A program made the translations under genes and the position numbers. From Chalara sp. BL73 (Eukaryota > Ascomycota > Leotiomycetes > Helotiales): 64,000 bases of DNA. The notes beneath the pieces are model-generated. The model had not been told where the DNA came from and searched no databases. It worked only from the letters and a program-made list of their open reading frames with translations. This document shows, piece by piece, positions 42,662-53,661 of this stretch. The stretch is taken from the NCBI GenBank assembly GCA_918026815.1, contig CAKJVC010000025.1:120386-184385 (forward strand). Direction: 5' to 3'. The stretch's first letter is position 1; the number at the start of each line of letters is the position of its first letter.

Positions 42662-44750
42662 CAGTCAAACCTGGCTATAAGCATACGGTCGGGGACAAGA
42701 GTTGTATGCTTATAGGTCAGGTTATGCTTATGCCCAGGTTCACGTGATTTCCTCCCAAGTATGAAAAGATACATCGACTTCTACTACAAAACACACCAAA
42801 AAGCCATGTACCCCACATAGCTAGCGGTAAGACTCTTATAAGTCAAAGAGAAAACCTATTGTTTTTGCCCCTACATCATTGCTTCTTTTGAAAAAAGTTA
42901 TCAATCTTACTCTGCTTCTTTGATTCGTGCTTTATTGCAAAATATCGCCTATCAGCTTGCTCCAAAGACCGTAAAAAAGCCTCTGATCCATCCTCCTGGC
43001 GTAACTCAAATAGCTTTAGCTTCTCTAAGCACCGAATAGCTTCAGAAACACCCATAATATTCTCTTCTTCGTCCTCAATAATAGCCTCCTCTGCCGGCTC
43101 AGCTATATCCTCTTTATCTACACCGTACCGCTCTATAACCTGCTCAAATATCTCATAATCTTGGGCTTGGTTTTCGTCCTCCACCACTTCGTCAGGCGGG
43201 ACTATAAACTCGTCTATCGAAAGAGGGTTCGTAAACGGAAGCTTTGTAATATCGGCTTGAAGTTCGTCTCGATCGTGGCGTTGTTGAGTGTCTGTACCCT
43301 CTTGAACCTCCTGATTTTCTGGCTTCTTAATAATTGTAGACTTCCACCAATACTTCTGAATAGCCTCTTCTGAGACCTCGTCCCACGCCACTCGAGCCCA
43401 TTGTATAGCTTTAAGGAGGTGTACAGTCTTGTTCGCATCCTTCCCTGCCTCATATTGCCGGAGCATATAATCGACCCACTTCCTGTGATATCGAAGCTTA
43501 AAGCCAGCAATTATGCCCTGATCTAGAGGTTGCCAATATGATGTCGTATTCGGAGGGAGCCACTCGATTCGTATATTATCAAGGCCTTCTTTTCCACCTA
43601 CTAATTCAACACCAAGTTCGTGGCCGGAGAAGTTATCCAATAATAACAAGACCTTCCTTCTTTGTGCCCGCATCTTATTATCCAGCCACCTTAGATATTC
43701 TTCCATTATAAGACCTGTCATCCACTTCGACTTATTGCTTCGATATTTGACACGAAGGAGCTTGACGTTAACGCCCTTGAAACAACGCGGATTCTTCGAT
43801 TTTCCAACCGCCCAAGGCTCTTCCTTCTTCCCTGAAGCAGAGCAAGTAAAAGCAAGGGTAATACGGTCCTTACTCTTCTTCCCTCCACTCCCTAACTCAG
43901 TTGCAAGTGTTCGGTCGGGTGTAAGCTTCCAAAAGAGACCGGTCTCGTCCATATTGAGAATGTTGTCAGGATCGTAAGTACCGGCAAGAGTACGTACTTT
44001 CTCCATTTGCTGAATAGCTTCAGGTTTTTCGACCTCCGCAGAGCTAGCCTCTCCATGCTTGACATATTCTTTGATCCCGAAACGTTTCTTGAAGCCGTCA
44101 AGCCAGCCATTAGAGAACTTGGGCTGTTCAAGACCCTGATATTGTGGCAGAGCGTTCCAGAGCTTGGCAGCATATTCCTTGAGGATATACCCTGTTATTG
44201 TAACATTTTTCCTTTGCATGCGCTGCTGCCACTCAAACAAACCCGCCTCAAGCTCTGGCCACTCCCCTGCAACTATCCTTTGTGATTGTAGCTTATCCTT
44301 GTCTTTCTTTCGGTCGAGATCGTCGACGTAATCGTACTTGGAGGAGAGGATTCGGGAGATTTGGGCTTGATCAAGTTGATGTCTATGCTCTTGGTGAAAC
44401 CACTTGATCAGGTCGGATTGCTTGCTAGGGTGCTGTCTATAACGCTCCCGGAGAATTGCTCGCTCATGATTTGTAACCGCCGATCGTTTCTGAGGGATAA
44501 TCGGTGAAGAGGAAGGGTTTAGAGCCATATTTGCTGTCATATTGGTGGTTTGCACATGGGTAGATAAAGAATATGCTTATAGGAGGGAGGTTTTGGGGTT
44601 TATTTACGATTCGGGACCGGCCAATCATAGGCATATGCTAATATTTAAGGTTATGCTTAGCTCCCACCAAAATTCACTCGGGACCTATCCTCGCATGCTT
44701 ATTGGTCAGGTTATGCTTATCGCCAGGATGCTTATAGCCAGGTTTGACTG
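42662..44750 (-). mobile_element. Complete Tigger/pogo-like element, apparently intact
   Basis: TIR CAGTCAAACCTGGCTATAAGCAT at 42662 with its inverted partner ending at 44750 and TA on both sides (42660-42661, 44751-44752). Inside the TIRs the motif TATGCTTAT recurs several times at both ends, likely transposase-binding sites. 2089 bp, one open transposase. Confidence 0.93.
42876..44555 (-). CDS. Tigger/pogo-like transposase with C-terminal PIP box
   Basis: 559 codons, intact. N-terminal HTH (HERAILRERYRQHPSK, DQAQISRILSSK), CENP-B-type HTH (ITGYILKEYAAKLW, FSNGWLDGFKKRFGI), DDE core with NILNMDETGLFW, LLLLDNFSGHE and SYWQPLDQGIIAGFK. A long acidic linker follows. The last residues read KKQSKIDNFFQKKQ, a textbook PCNA-interacting peptide (QxxIxxFF). 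Pogo transposase of Drosophila is known to bind PCNA through the same kind of motif, linking transposition to replication or repair. All catalytic residues are present. Confidence 0.95.
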   Translation of the reverse strand: MQTTNMTANMALNPSSSPIIPQKRSAVTNHERAILRERYRQHPSKQSDLIKWFHQEHRHQLDQAQISRILSSKYDYVDDLDRKKDKDKLQSQRIVAGEWPELEAGLFEWQQRMQRKNVTITGYILKEYAAKLWNALPQYQGLEQPKFSNGWLDGFKKRFGIKEYVKHGEASSAEVEKPEAIQQMEKVRTLAGTYDPDNILNMDETGLFWKLTPDRTLATELGSGGKKSKDRITLAFTCSASGKKEEPWAVGKSKNPRCFKGVNVKLLRVKYRSNKSKWMTGLIMEEYLRWLDNKMRAQRRKVLLLLDNFSGHELGVELVGGKEGLDNIRIEWLPPNTTSYWQPLDQGIIAGFKLRYHRKWVDYMLRQYEAGKDANKTVHLLKAIQWARVAWDEVSEEAIQKYWWKSTIIKKPENQEVQEGTDTQQRHDRDELQADITKLPFTNPLSIDEFIVPPDEVVEDENQAQDYEIFEQVIERYGVDKEDIAEPAEEAIIEDEEENIMGVSEAIRCLEKLKLFELRQEDGSEAFLRSLEQADRRYFAIKHESKKQSKIDNFFQKKQ

Positions 44751-44752
44751 TA

Positions 44753-45657
44753 GTTAACTTAAATATAAACAAGTTTTATATATAAAATTTCACTGTCTTG
44801 CGGCTAATTCGTTAATTATTTTAATGCTATAATACGTGACTTTTGGTGTAAAATCACCAAAACCGCGAAGACTTCTAGTGGGTGACTGGTGCTTGTTTCG
44901 TTTATAAGCCGGGTCAGAGCTTATAGTTAGCCTTAAATTAGACTCGAAAACCAAACTTTTCCAGCGGGGCTGGCCATCGCCGAAACTCCCCTACAGTACA
45001 TCCATAGCCAGGAATCAGGCGCAAAGGGTCTGTCAAGTCTCCAAAGTCTGTAGACGAAAGGCAGAAGAAAGGTCACAAGCGCGGTGGATCCTCACAGAAT
45101 ATGCCGTCACAATCTACAGGGGTACCAAAGCGAACATCGTCAAGCCGAAGGTGGCGTTCAAGATTAAAAAGCGTCTAGAAGGCACAGGAGGTACGGGTAT
45201 TGGGAATGGCTTGACAGTCAAAGTTGGTATTCTTGCGGATGTGACTTCGGCTACAGGGAAGGGATGCCAAAACAAATTCAGGTCAAACCCAGATCACACT
45301 GTGAGACCAGGTAGTTTAGCAGTCAAATTCTGAATTTTATGGAGACCGACCCTTCCCCTGCAAATGTTAATTTCTGTACGATATTGCAATTGCAACAACT
45401 AAAACCCCTTTTTCTTTTGGATTCCTCGCGCTACGTCTCGTAACCCTAAGCGATTTTACTGTAGGATCCTGCGAAGGGAATTGCGGGACGAGATATGCTT
45501 CACGGCCAACGACATGATTGGGATTATGGCCACGGAGATATCTATTAATATTGTCAATATAATACCAGCGATACGCATAAGCCGGCGAGGGAACTGTGGG
45601 AGGATGTTGTACTTTAATATAGATAACTTACTATGAAACAACATCACCTTCCCGCCC
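44753..45657. other. Gene-free stretch
   Basis: AT-rich near 44760-44860, then unassigned sequence. A minus-strand frame at 45456-45647 encodes one hydrophobic helix but lacks further support. Confidence 0.4.
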
Positions 45658-46368
45658 TTAACTTGTAACGGTTTCCTCGTTGAGCCGAATTTTGTTCACA
45701 GTCACAAAGCGAAATCCCTTGCCGTTCAACATTCGATCTTGGCGAAATGAGCGCAAAATCTGCTCCCGATATGATTTTGACGTGCAAACAATGACAACCG
45801 TGGGGAAAGCGTGCTGCGTGTCCCTTCCCACCATCATCCCATACAACACAACAATCGGCGTCGATGCACTCTCCGCGTGACTGGGGCTGCGCCGGATGAG
45901 GAGAGCAGCACGTGGCAGGATCTTTTTCTTCCAGACCGTCATGAGCGGTTCCGCCTCGTCAAGCTTCCAGAAATTTATCCCATTGATGGGTTCGAAGGCC
46001 GATGGTCCAAATTGTCTTTTTGTTGGCGGGGACGACGTTGGCTTGAAGAGAGAATCTGTGATTCTCTCGGAGTAGGTTCGTCCACTGAGCTGTGGCTCAC
46101 TTTCTGTGGATGGAAGCCAGGATGAAATTTCGGAGGGAGGAAGTTCGGTTCTCTTCCCTCCCGACATCGGACGAGGCTTTCTATGTAGTCCGCTGCATAG
46201 TCGCGTGACATAAGAAACCACGGCTGAAACCACGGTTAGAACCACGGTTAGAACATAGCCGAAAATGCCAATAGGGTCCATCTTGAGTGAACGACGTTGG
46301 ACCTGGTTGGATTGAAAGGCAAGAAGTGATAATGATCCCGAGAAGAGATGGCTGGCGATGTTAGCCAA
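45658..46368 (-). CDS. Hypothetical single-pass membrane protein
   Basis: 236 codons; a second Met at residue 30 (46281) directly precedes a transmembrane helix (GIFGYVLTVVLTVVSAVVSYV) and may be the true start. The helix is encoded by short ACCACGGTT/GAAACC repeats at 46221-46256. The remainder is a basic/Pro-rich linker and a small globular domain (PIVVLYGMMVG, FPTVVIVCTSKSYREQIL, FRFVTVNKI). This pattern recurs in uncharacterised fungal proteins near HET and NLR-like genes. Function unknown. Confidence 0.6.
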   Translation of the reverse strand: MANIASHLFSGSLSLLAFQSNQVQRRSLKMDPIGIFGYVLTVVLTVVSAVVSYVTRLCSGLHRKPRPMSGGKRTELPPSEISSWLPSTESEPQLSGRTYSERITDSLFKPTSSPPTKRQFGPSAFEPINGINFWKLDEAEPLMTVWKKKILPRAALLIRRSPSHAESASTPIVVLYGMMVGRDTQHAFPTVVIVCTSKSYREQILRSFRQDRMLNGKGFRFVTVNKIRLNEETVTS

Positions 46369-46740
46369 AGTCCTGACTGTCCTTCAGATCAGCACGTGGG
46401 AGGCAGACTGCGAATCGTTGCGATGCCACCACTCTTGTTGGTGCCTAAATGCAAGCGAACCATTGTTAAGGTCGAGTTCTGCCAGGTTTAACAGGACGGA
46501 ATCAAGGTAGGCGGCGACAACCCTTTCATTTGTGCTGCATGCCACGGAAGTAATGTAAGACGCTTTCGTGGGGAGAGATACATTACCAATAAGCATTTTG
46601 ATACCACACCAGTTAACGTAAAAAGCATACTAATGCAATACTCAGCTGTTGAAAACCCCCATTTGCGCTCATACTAAATGTTGTTTCCTTCATTGCGAGT
46701 CGGTTCTACCTTTTCCAACGCGACCTTTGATTGATCCATT

Positions 46741-48071
46741 ATGGCGGCTGTCCCCTTGCCACAAAGGTCACTGTTTGACGACATGAATGCAGCTGCACAT
46801 AAACTGGCTTTTATAGATCAAGTTTGGAGAAACCCTTTTTTCAGGCCCAGAACTGACGCACCAGAGTACGTTCGAACATTGGTCTGGCAAGATTAGAGCT
46901 GATATCATATCTAGGATCTTACTCGATGAGACAGCGAGGCTATACCCCTATTTTCGATGGTTGCGTGGCTACCTGGCTGCTGCCTATCTAGCTCCTGGAA
47001 ATATCCCTAGGCCAAATGCTCTCCTCCGCGAGTATCAGGATCTATTCACGATCGTACAAATCGTCCAGGAACCCCGCAATTGTAATCAGAGTAGAGCGCA
47101 ACTATTCGATATTGTACGCGGTAGGCTGAACCAGGGTGCCAATGCGCTCTCCATACGATATCTTGGAATCAATAATCCTGAGACCAGAGAAGTATTACTG
47201 AACATAGTCGGAGTTAATATTCCGTCCCCTGGCTTATATTCACAACAGATCGAATTACAAAGCGCTATTGAGGTGGCGGTACGGATCTGGCTGTCCTTAT
47301 CTCTAGGTGACGGGGGTTTCAGAGCCGCGGAAGTTAATGGTAACAATATATACGAACCTGGTCAAACTCCTCTCGAGTGGGACGACGATACAAGCCTCGA
47401 AGCGATTATTGAGAAGACATTCTATCCCTCCAGTCCAGGTCCAGACGCCACCAGCATCGTTGAATTTGAGTCACTTTTCAACTTCCGAGATATATTCCGT
47501 CTCACAGGGTTTAAGCCGGCATGGACACGAGTTCTCTCTGACCACTTGCTTGTGAGACACCGGGAAAATGTCGTGTACGTTTACATATACCATGACACCG
47601 CTTTATTGCTACAGCTCCAACACGGGTACGTTATCTGCAGAAGACCGATTCCATCTACTAACAAGGCTTCGTAGATACTTTGGACCTAGAAGCCGAGAGT
47701 TTGTTGACGAAACTCTGAAGACTCTTTCGCTGCTTATTCCGATTGATGACGATCAATGCCTAGTGTGGTTCAGGGATCAGCGGAGAGGAGATCCGTACAT
47801 ACATCCCGGGGCAGAAAACCAACTAGAAAAACCACTTTGGAATCGGGTACCTGTCTCTCGCAGAGTGGAAGACTACGAATTCTGGAGATCTCGACTTCTG
47901 ACGCTTCGACAACATTTCCACAATCCGGAGCCGAGAAAACTACGATACTGGTTTTGGGACCGCCGAAAATCACAAGAGTGGTGGACGTTCTGGATCGCCT
48001 TCATCGCCTTTATCCTCGCGTTTATGTCTCTTCAGTCTAGGGAGTCTTGTAACGGGAGTCATATCTGTTGA
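46741..48071 (+). CDS. Hypothetical fungal protein with C-terminal membrane helix
   Basis: Exons 46741-46865, 46915-47625 and 47666-48071 join in frame through introns 46866-46914 (GTACGT...ATCTAG) and 47626-47665 (40 nt, GTACGT, CTACTAAC, AAG), giving 413 aa. Conserved-looking blocks: LYPYFRWLRGYLAAAYL, EVAVRIWLSLSL, SFRDIFRLTGFKPAWT-like region, VYIYHDTALLLQL, LRRYFGPRSREFVDETLKTLSLLIP and EFWRSRLLTLRQHF, ending with a membrane helix (WTFWIAFIAFILAFMSL). This architecture is a recurrent uncharacterised fungal family. Past 48019 another frame stays open to 48372 (see next entry), so the C-terminus may have suffered a shift. Confidence 0.75.
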
Positions 48072-48372
48072 GCTAACAAAGGATGCTAATTCCATGGCTT
48101 CCATGGCATCTTTCTCGGCAGCTGCTTCCCCAGTCCAGAATACCAGCACTTCGGGTCCTATTGCAATCTGCTGTTACCCAGTCATTACTGGTAGTACGAA
48201 CCAATTCATGTCTTCGGCCACATATCTAACGCCGACTGCCTTTGGTCCCGCTTTTACTCCTTCGAGCACAGTATTCGCCACCGTCACCGTCACCTCATTT
48301 GTAAACGTGACTACTTCGGAGATCATGTCGACTACAACAACAATTTTAATAACGGTAAACCCTCAAGGTTGA
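48019..48372 (+). other. Ser/Thr-rich reading frame overlapping the end of the preceding gene
   Basis: In the frame displaced by one base, LFSLGSLVTGVISVELTKD is followed by a Ser/Thr-rich run (SMASMASFSAAASP, STVFATVTVTSF) to a stop at 48372. It would make a natural membrane helix plus extracellular tail for the preceding protein. Either a one-base shift or an unrecognised intron would connect them. Confidence 0.35.
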
Positions 48373-49205
48373 TTGGTGGTTCCATATCTACACTACTTCT
48401 GGGGTCACGCTCGTGGCCCTTCAGGTTATATTAAAAGGAATCACATCCGAACCATCTAGATTTATGAATAGGCATAAACAGTGTGAGCACTAGTATTATC
48501 ACGATATATTGACCCCTAAAATCGAATACTGTACCCCACGCAATATGAGATTTTAAATACTTATATGTATCACGGCAAAAATTGCAATCTTATATCATAC
48601 CATACTATACTGTAGTATACTATAATACTAACTTTAAATAACGCTGTTCCTAAATTAGTAGCACAACAAAAGTACAGCTTTTTAGAAAAAAAGTAAGCTT
48701 TATTTCTATGTGTATTTAACCTTTACAATAGTTTTTTTACCTGGCTTACTAGACTTGGCAAGATACTTAATATATTGCCAATATAATAAGTTACAAGCAG
48801 AGTTTGATGCCAACGATCAAAAGTATACTGAAAATACACGCCGGGAAATGTGGGTTAAAGTTGTAGAAGCAGTGGGAAGTCATCTATTCTTCTATAACAT
48901 CTTTCATTTAAGAGGTTGAGTTCGCCAGTATAACCTAATTCCTATTCTACGCTTCCGCATTCCGCCACTAGGTTGGTCTAGTGTTGGCATTATCACCAGG
49001 AGTTCCTAGCTGCACCCTTATTCACATTCCATCGCCCTACCGTGGTCACCGTTCTCACCCGCTACCGGTTAGGGCCGGCCCATATTCATATTCCCCCAAA
49101 ATTAATGCTAGCCTGCTCTAAGAGAATGCCTCTGTAACGAAAGGGCATTGAAATTCGCAGCTGGCTGTTTCTGGCAAGGTTGCCCCAGTCCCAGCCTTGA
49201 GAGTA
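48373..49205. other. Gene-free stretch with hAT relic
   Basis: Contains the hAT-like end at 48503-48670. A frame at 48710-48919 has a short SANT-like stretch, not supported. The rest is unassigned. Confidence 0.4.
48503..48670 (-). repeat. hAT 3' subterminal relic matching 9870-10042
   Basis: Reverse-complement similarity over about 165 bp, for example ACGCAATATGAGATTT, CAATCTTATAT and TAACTTTAAATAACGCTGTTCCTAA. No transposase is attached. Confidence 0.75.
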
Positions 49206-52200
49206 TCAAGAAGATTTCCCATACAGATTCAGTAGGCTGATAATGGTCTTATTTCTTTTCTCTTTGGCCACCGACAGAGGAGACCGGTCCAAACTGTCCT
49301 CAGAGTCTGGACTGGCACCCTTCTTGAGTAGTAGCCTAACGATTGCTTCATTCCCTTTCCACACAGCCCGCAAAAGTGGCGTCTAGAATCGTCAGCAGAG
49401 CTTATTTGAAGTCTGTTGAGTTCACTTACCCACTATACCGGCGGAAACAGTCCTGCGTCAGCCATCGACTTGCAAAGAGACCTAACCGGAGTTTACTTAC
49501 CCACTATACCAGCAGAAACAGTCCTGCATCAGCTATCGACTCGCAAAAAAGACCTAACCGGAGTTTACTTACAACCTATACCAGCAGAAACAGTCCTGCG
49601 TCAGCCATCGACTTGCAAAAATACCTAACCGGAGTTCACTTACCCACTATACCAGCAGAAACAGTCCTGCGTCAGCTATCGACTCGTAAAAAGACCTAAC
49701 CGGAGTTTACTTACCAGCTATACCAGTAAAAACAGTCCTGCGTCAGCCATCGACTCGTAAAGAGACCTAACTGGAGTTCACTTACATCCTATACCAGTAA
49801 AAATAGTCCTGCGTCAGCTCTCGACTTGCAAAGAGACCTAACTGGAGTTTACTTACAACCTATACCAGCAGAAACAGTCCTGTGTCAGCTATTAACTCCA
49901 CGGGAATTAGCGAGATCCAGAGCGACTCACTAGTTTATACCAGTAGTTGACCACCGAGCCTCTCTCAAGCAGTATCTTGACGGTCGCTTCGGACTCAATT
50001 TCAATTGCCCAGGCTAATAACGTACCACCACCTCTATCTTTTGCTTCAATATCAGCTGAATTTTCTAATAGCAGTGTCATCATCTCCCTATTTTTTCTCA
50101 ATACTACCCAGTGCAACGCCGTTGCTCCAAAGATATCTTGAGCATTAATATTGGCCATTATGAGTAGGTCTTTCACTACTACTCCGTAGCCTCTGTTCGC
50201 GGCGTAGAACAGTGGCGTCCAGCCAATGAGGTCTCTGGAGTCTGGATTTGCGCCGTTCTCGAGCAACTTATTCACTACGGACCGGTGTCCTCTTTCCGCG
50301 GCGTACAGCAATGGAGTGCGCTGGTGCTGATTCTCCACGTTGATATTAGTCTTATCCTGGTCTATCCTTTGCAGAATATTCTGCAATGGTCCCATTAAGT
50401 TATATCGCGATACGATATGTACCATGCTGATCTCTTTCGGTGGACGGTCCTGTGAGTATGGGGCTATGATACCGAAAATCCGCACCCATTGTTGCACAAG
50501 ATGTTCTGACGGCCAGTCAAAATATTCTAGCAGATCGTCTCGAGACGCCTTTGTCTCACTATGTTTTATGTGCATTATCCATGATGTCGTGGCATAGTGC
50601 AATAGAGGAAACGCCAACATCAGGCTATCACGATCGCTCAGTGTTGACTGAGCAATCTCCTCCATTGCTAAGTAGCGTATGCAAGTCCTGGATAGCTGGC
50701 GGTGTGCCATGGTCACTACATCGACCTCAGATGTCTCGATCACGACTGACTTCGGGTGGTGGCTATGCAGAGATATTAAGCCCTTGTCGACGAAAAAATC
50801 CTTGACCGACTGATGGGTGAACTGAACAACCGGTGGTTTAGATGATGGCACGATCTCGGCAAGACCACAACTAAGAGTTTTCAATCTCTTCGCTATGACG
50901 CAGTCGTAATCGTCGGCGCTCTGGCATTGCTGCAGTGATTTATACGGGCAATGGGCATCAACGATCATAACCCATCGTAATTCGTCCAGTGAGAGGGGTC
51001 GCACAGCAAAACAGATCCATTGGATAAGTTTTAGGGAAACCGGCCGCTCGTCCATGCCTTGGACTAGCTCCTGGTATAGCTGCTCTAGCTCCGCAGGGAT
51101 AGAATTAACCTTCTTTTCGATCTTTGATCCTACTCCTTCTTTATCGAGACTTAGAGCTTGATCCACCACGAGTCGCGCCCCCATAAATACGCCATTAGCG
51201 CGTTCCGTGATCAACGTCGCAATCCTAGATTTTGTTAGCCTCCCAGACGTAGCGAGCTGGGCTTGTACGTAAGTCGAAATATCCTCTCCATTCTCATGCT
51301 CGAGGTTATTTCGAACTCGCAATCTCCGTCTAGAATCGGAAAATGGCGGCAAGTAAAGCAGATGTGGAGCCCGAAGTTGGCGGATGAGTGCTGTTCAAGC
51401 AGGGACTTGAATTCCTTGACTACTATAAATGCATTGTCCTTGCCGCTTTCATCTAGCGCGTCGACGAAGAGCCAGACTGGACGACTCTCCAAGACCTTCA
51501 GAAGTGAGGACTTGAAGAACTGTTGCAACTCGTTTACATGCCACTGCCACTGTTCACCTGGCTTGCCAATAGTGTTGTGACGTTCTTGAAAGGTCGTTAA
51601 AAGGTCCGGCACCGCGTCGGGGACCTCTATGAGCACTTGATGTAGGAGTGACCGGAAGAGGCCGAGCCGTGACTTTTGGAGCTCCACACCGCGGCCGTGG
51701 AAGTAGAACGAGATAATGAGGGGGTTGTCCCCAGTGCTTGACGACTTATTGATGCTGTGGAGAGCGTGCCGTAGCAAAGTTGACTTCCCAGAGCCGGGCT
51801 TCCCTTTAATCCAGAGAAGACCTCGATCGCAAGTAGTCCAGCATGTATACGTCTTGTGTTGGAATAGCCACTCACATGTCCCTTCGGCGGCACAATCGAT
51901 ATCATTGGAGCGACTGTATATTTCTGGAAAAGCAAGAGAGCTTAGGCAATTTTTCGACAATTCCGAGGGTGGGGGGCGTGGCACTTAAAGGTGACTTCCT
52001 TAGCGTAAACCATAAAGCGATCAACGAGAACGCTCACCTTTTGAAGCCTTATCAATCTCTTCCTGGAGCCTCTGAAACGCCTTGTCTCTCCCTTCGCCAT
52101 AGAGGAGGGGGATTTGGATATCGAAAATGCCAAGTAGCGAGTACGCCATATCTTCTGCGCGTATAGTTTCACGATTGTGTGCCCATGATAATCGCTCTTT

Positions 52201-52781
52201 AGTTGTGAACTGAGATAGAGGTGCTCCCCGAAGCGCCAACTTATCAATTTTCGTTATCTCGCGGATTTGTTGCTCTAAAGCCCCCCTATCACCCAGTGGC
52301 ACGCCTTCTCGGAGAAAAATTCAACTGATGTTGGGGCAATGAGCTCTTGAAGGGTCCAGCCGCGTGTAAACCATCTGCTTTCTCGAAAGGCGGATTCCCA
52401 AGTATTCTCGGGGAACCTACCGCCTGTTTTCCGCTTCCTCTTCGAGACATCCGATAGATAGACATAGCACTTGGCCGCATTCTGGTACCAGCGAAACATA
52501 AAGTTGATTGCCTCTGTGAGCTCGGCGCTACTCGATTTGTCGATACAACAGGTGTCCACCCAGAAGTGTTGCAGGCCATCGTGAGCAGCCTGGTCTGCGC
52601 AGAAGAAAAGCTTTTTGTATCCAGCTTTTGGCCTCCTATCTCCTTTCGCTACGTCTTCAAAGTTGACCTCTTCATTGTCCTTTCCCCATGTGTGTAAAAG
52701 AATAGCATAGGGAGGGATGTTGTTGAGCAGATTGTCAGTTAGGCTGAGTTGACCGTGTTCGTCACGTCGCAAAAGACGCAT
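49206..52781 (-). pseudogene. HET-NACHT-ankyrin (fungal NLR-type) gene with two frameshifts
   Basis: Exons on the minus strand: 52781-52038, 51983-49931 and 49382-49206, with introns 51984-52037 and 49383-49930. HET domain first (PPYAILLHTWGKDNEEVNFED, FWVDTCCIDKSSSAE, CYVYLSDV, WFTRGWTLQELIAP), then a NACHT NTPase with Walker A (KGKPGSGKSTLL) and Walker B (VWLFVDALDES), then ankyrin repeats (RTPLLYAAERGHRSVV, GWTPLFYAANRGYG, GATALHWVVL), continued after the long intron by TPLLRAVWKGNEAIVRLLL and a TGA at 49206-49208. Such STAND proteins trigger heterokaryon incompatibility. Single-base shifts near 52303 (one G lost before GVPLGDR) and near 51300 break it. If these are sequencing errors the gene is intact. 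The last intron holds the 71-bp array. Confidence 0.9.
49424..49911 (-). repeat. Seven 71-bp tandem units inside an intron, each with splice signals
   Basis: Units start (plus-strand coordinates) at 49424, 49495, 49567, 49638, 49709, 49780 and 49851 (last partial). On the gene strand each reads GTAAGT, about 30 nt, GCTGACGCAG, then a 23-nt GACTGTTTCTGCTGGTATAG-type microexon before the next GTAAGT. The microexon resembles the end of the native ankyrin exon (TACTGGTATAAACTA before GTGAGT), so the unit probably arose by duplicating an exon end plus its intron. Confidence 0.92.
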
Positions 52782-53275
52782 TGTCGATTGCGAATAGTAT
52801 GGAGGATGAGGCAGTGAGCATTAGGATCAGGACCTAAATATGTAGGAAGAAGATTGTGAATGTGAAGAAATAGAAGTAGGATGTCCTAAAACGAACGATT
52901 GATGGACAGCTGTGTGGCCTTGCTTGTCTGCCTAAGGCGGACGGCTGTTTGGTCGAAAACATCCCTAGCGAACCCCCCTCGCGTAATAACATCAGAATAC
53001 AGGGGTGGGGATTCATCCCATCAACCGTGCTTACAGCGTTGTAAGCTTTTCCTCTAAAATACTAAAATACTAAAATAATACAAATAAACTAATATTTAAA
53101 AATTTTTATTATAATTATTTATAGTTATTGCTGTACAATAAAAGTGTGACGGCGCAGCATGAGTAGCTTTTACCACGTTGCCAACCGGCCCAAAAAGGCA
53201 CTAGAATTGGTTGGAAACCAATTCGCTATTCAACTATAAATAGGTGACGCCGCAGCCGTCACAAAAAGTAGAAAC
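52782..53275. other. Upstream of NLR-type gene; AT-rich at 53050-53130
   Basis: No gene recognised. AT-rich homopolymer-like stretch precedes the LTR. Confidence 0.4.
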
Positions 53276-53613
53276 TGTGACAACCGGTATGCTCAAAGTG
53301 CGACACGGAGGTCATGGCATGGGATCAGGAGGCTGAAGATCAGGGTATGAGGGGTTTCAGAGCCGATACGGAGGAGAGTCGGAGTCGCTTATATAAAGGC
53401 CTGCTCCCACTTGTCACGGCCCTGGCCCTATCTCGCTTAGAGCCTCGCTTAGACCGGCCCCTGGCCCGTCTCCTGTATATAAAGCGCTGCTTTCCTTCCC
53501 TTCTTCTGTCTGTAGCTTGTTCTCTTAGTTATAACAATTATAGTTGTTCACACCTCTGAGTCCTTCTACCTAGATCTACGGATCGAGATCCCTGTTCAGC
53601 TTGAGTTGTTACA
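53276..53613 (+). mobile_element. Solo LTR (family A), diverged copy
   Basis: TGTGACAACCGG...GAGTTGTTACA shares with 2716-3015 the segments GGTATGAGGGGTTTCAGA and AGTCGGAGTCGC-TTATATA. It carries an extra internal segment (about 53410-53520). The flanking pentamers do not match. A further stretch GTTGTTCCTCATGTTTTTGT (53630-53655) belongs to the same family, so two copies are probably recombined. Confidence 0.75.
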
Positions 53614-53661
53614 CCACTCTCTACAGTTGTTCCTCATGTTTTTGTATCCTTCGTAGGTAGA

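Noticed and set aside
49424..49911. Regular repeats as a CRISPR-like array
   Set aside because: Units are contiguous 71-bp tandems with no unique spacers, lie in a eukaryotic intron, and there are no cas genes.
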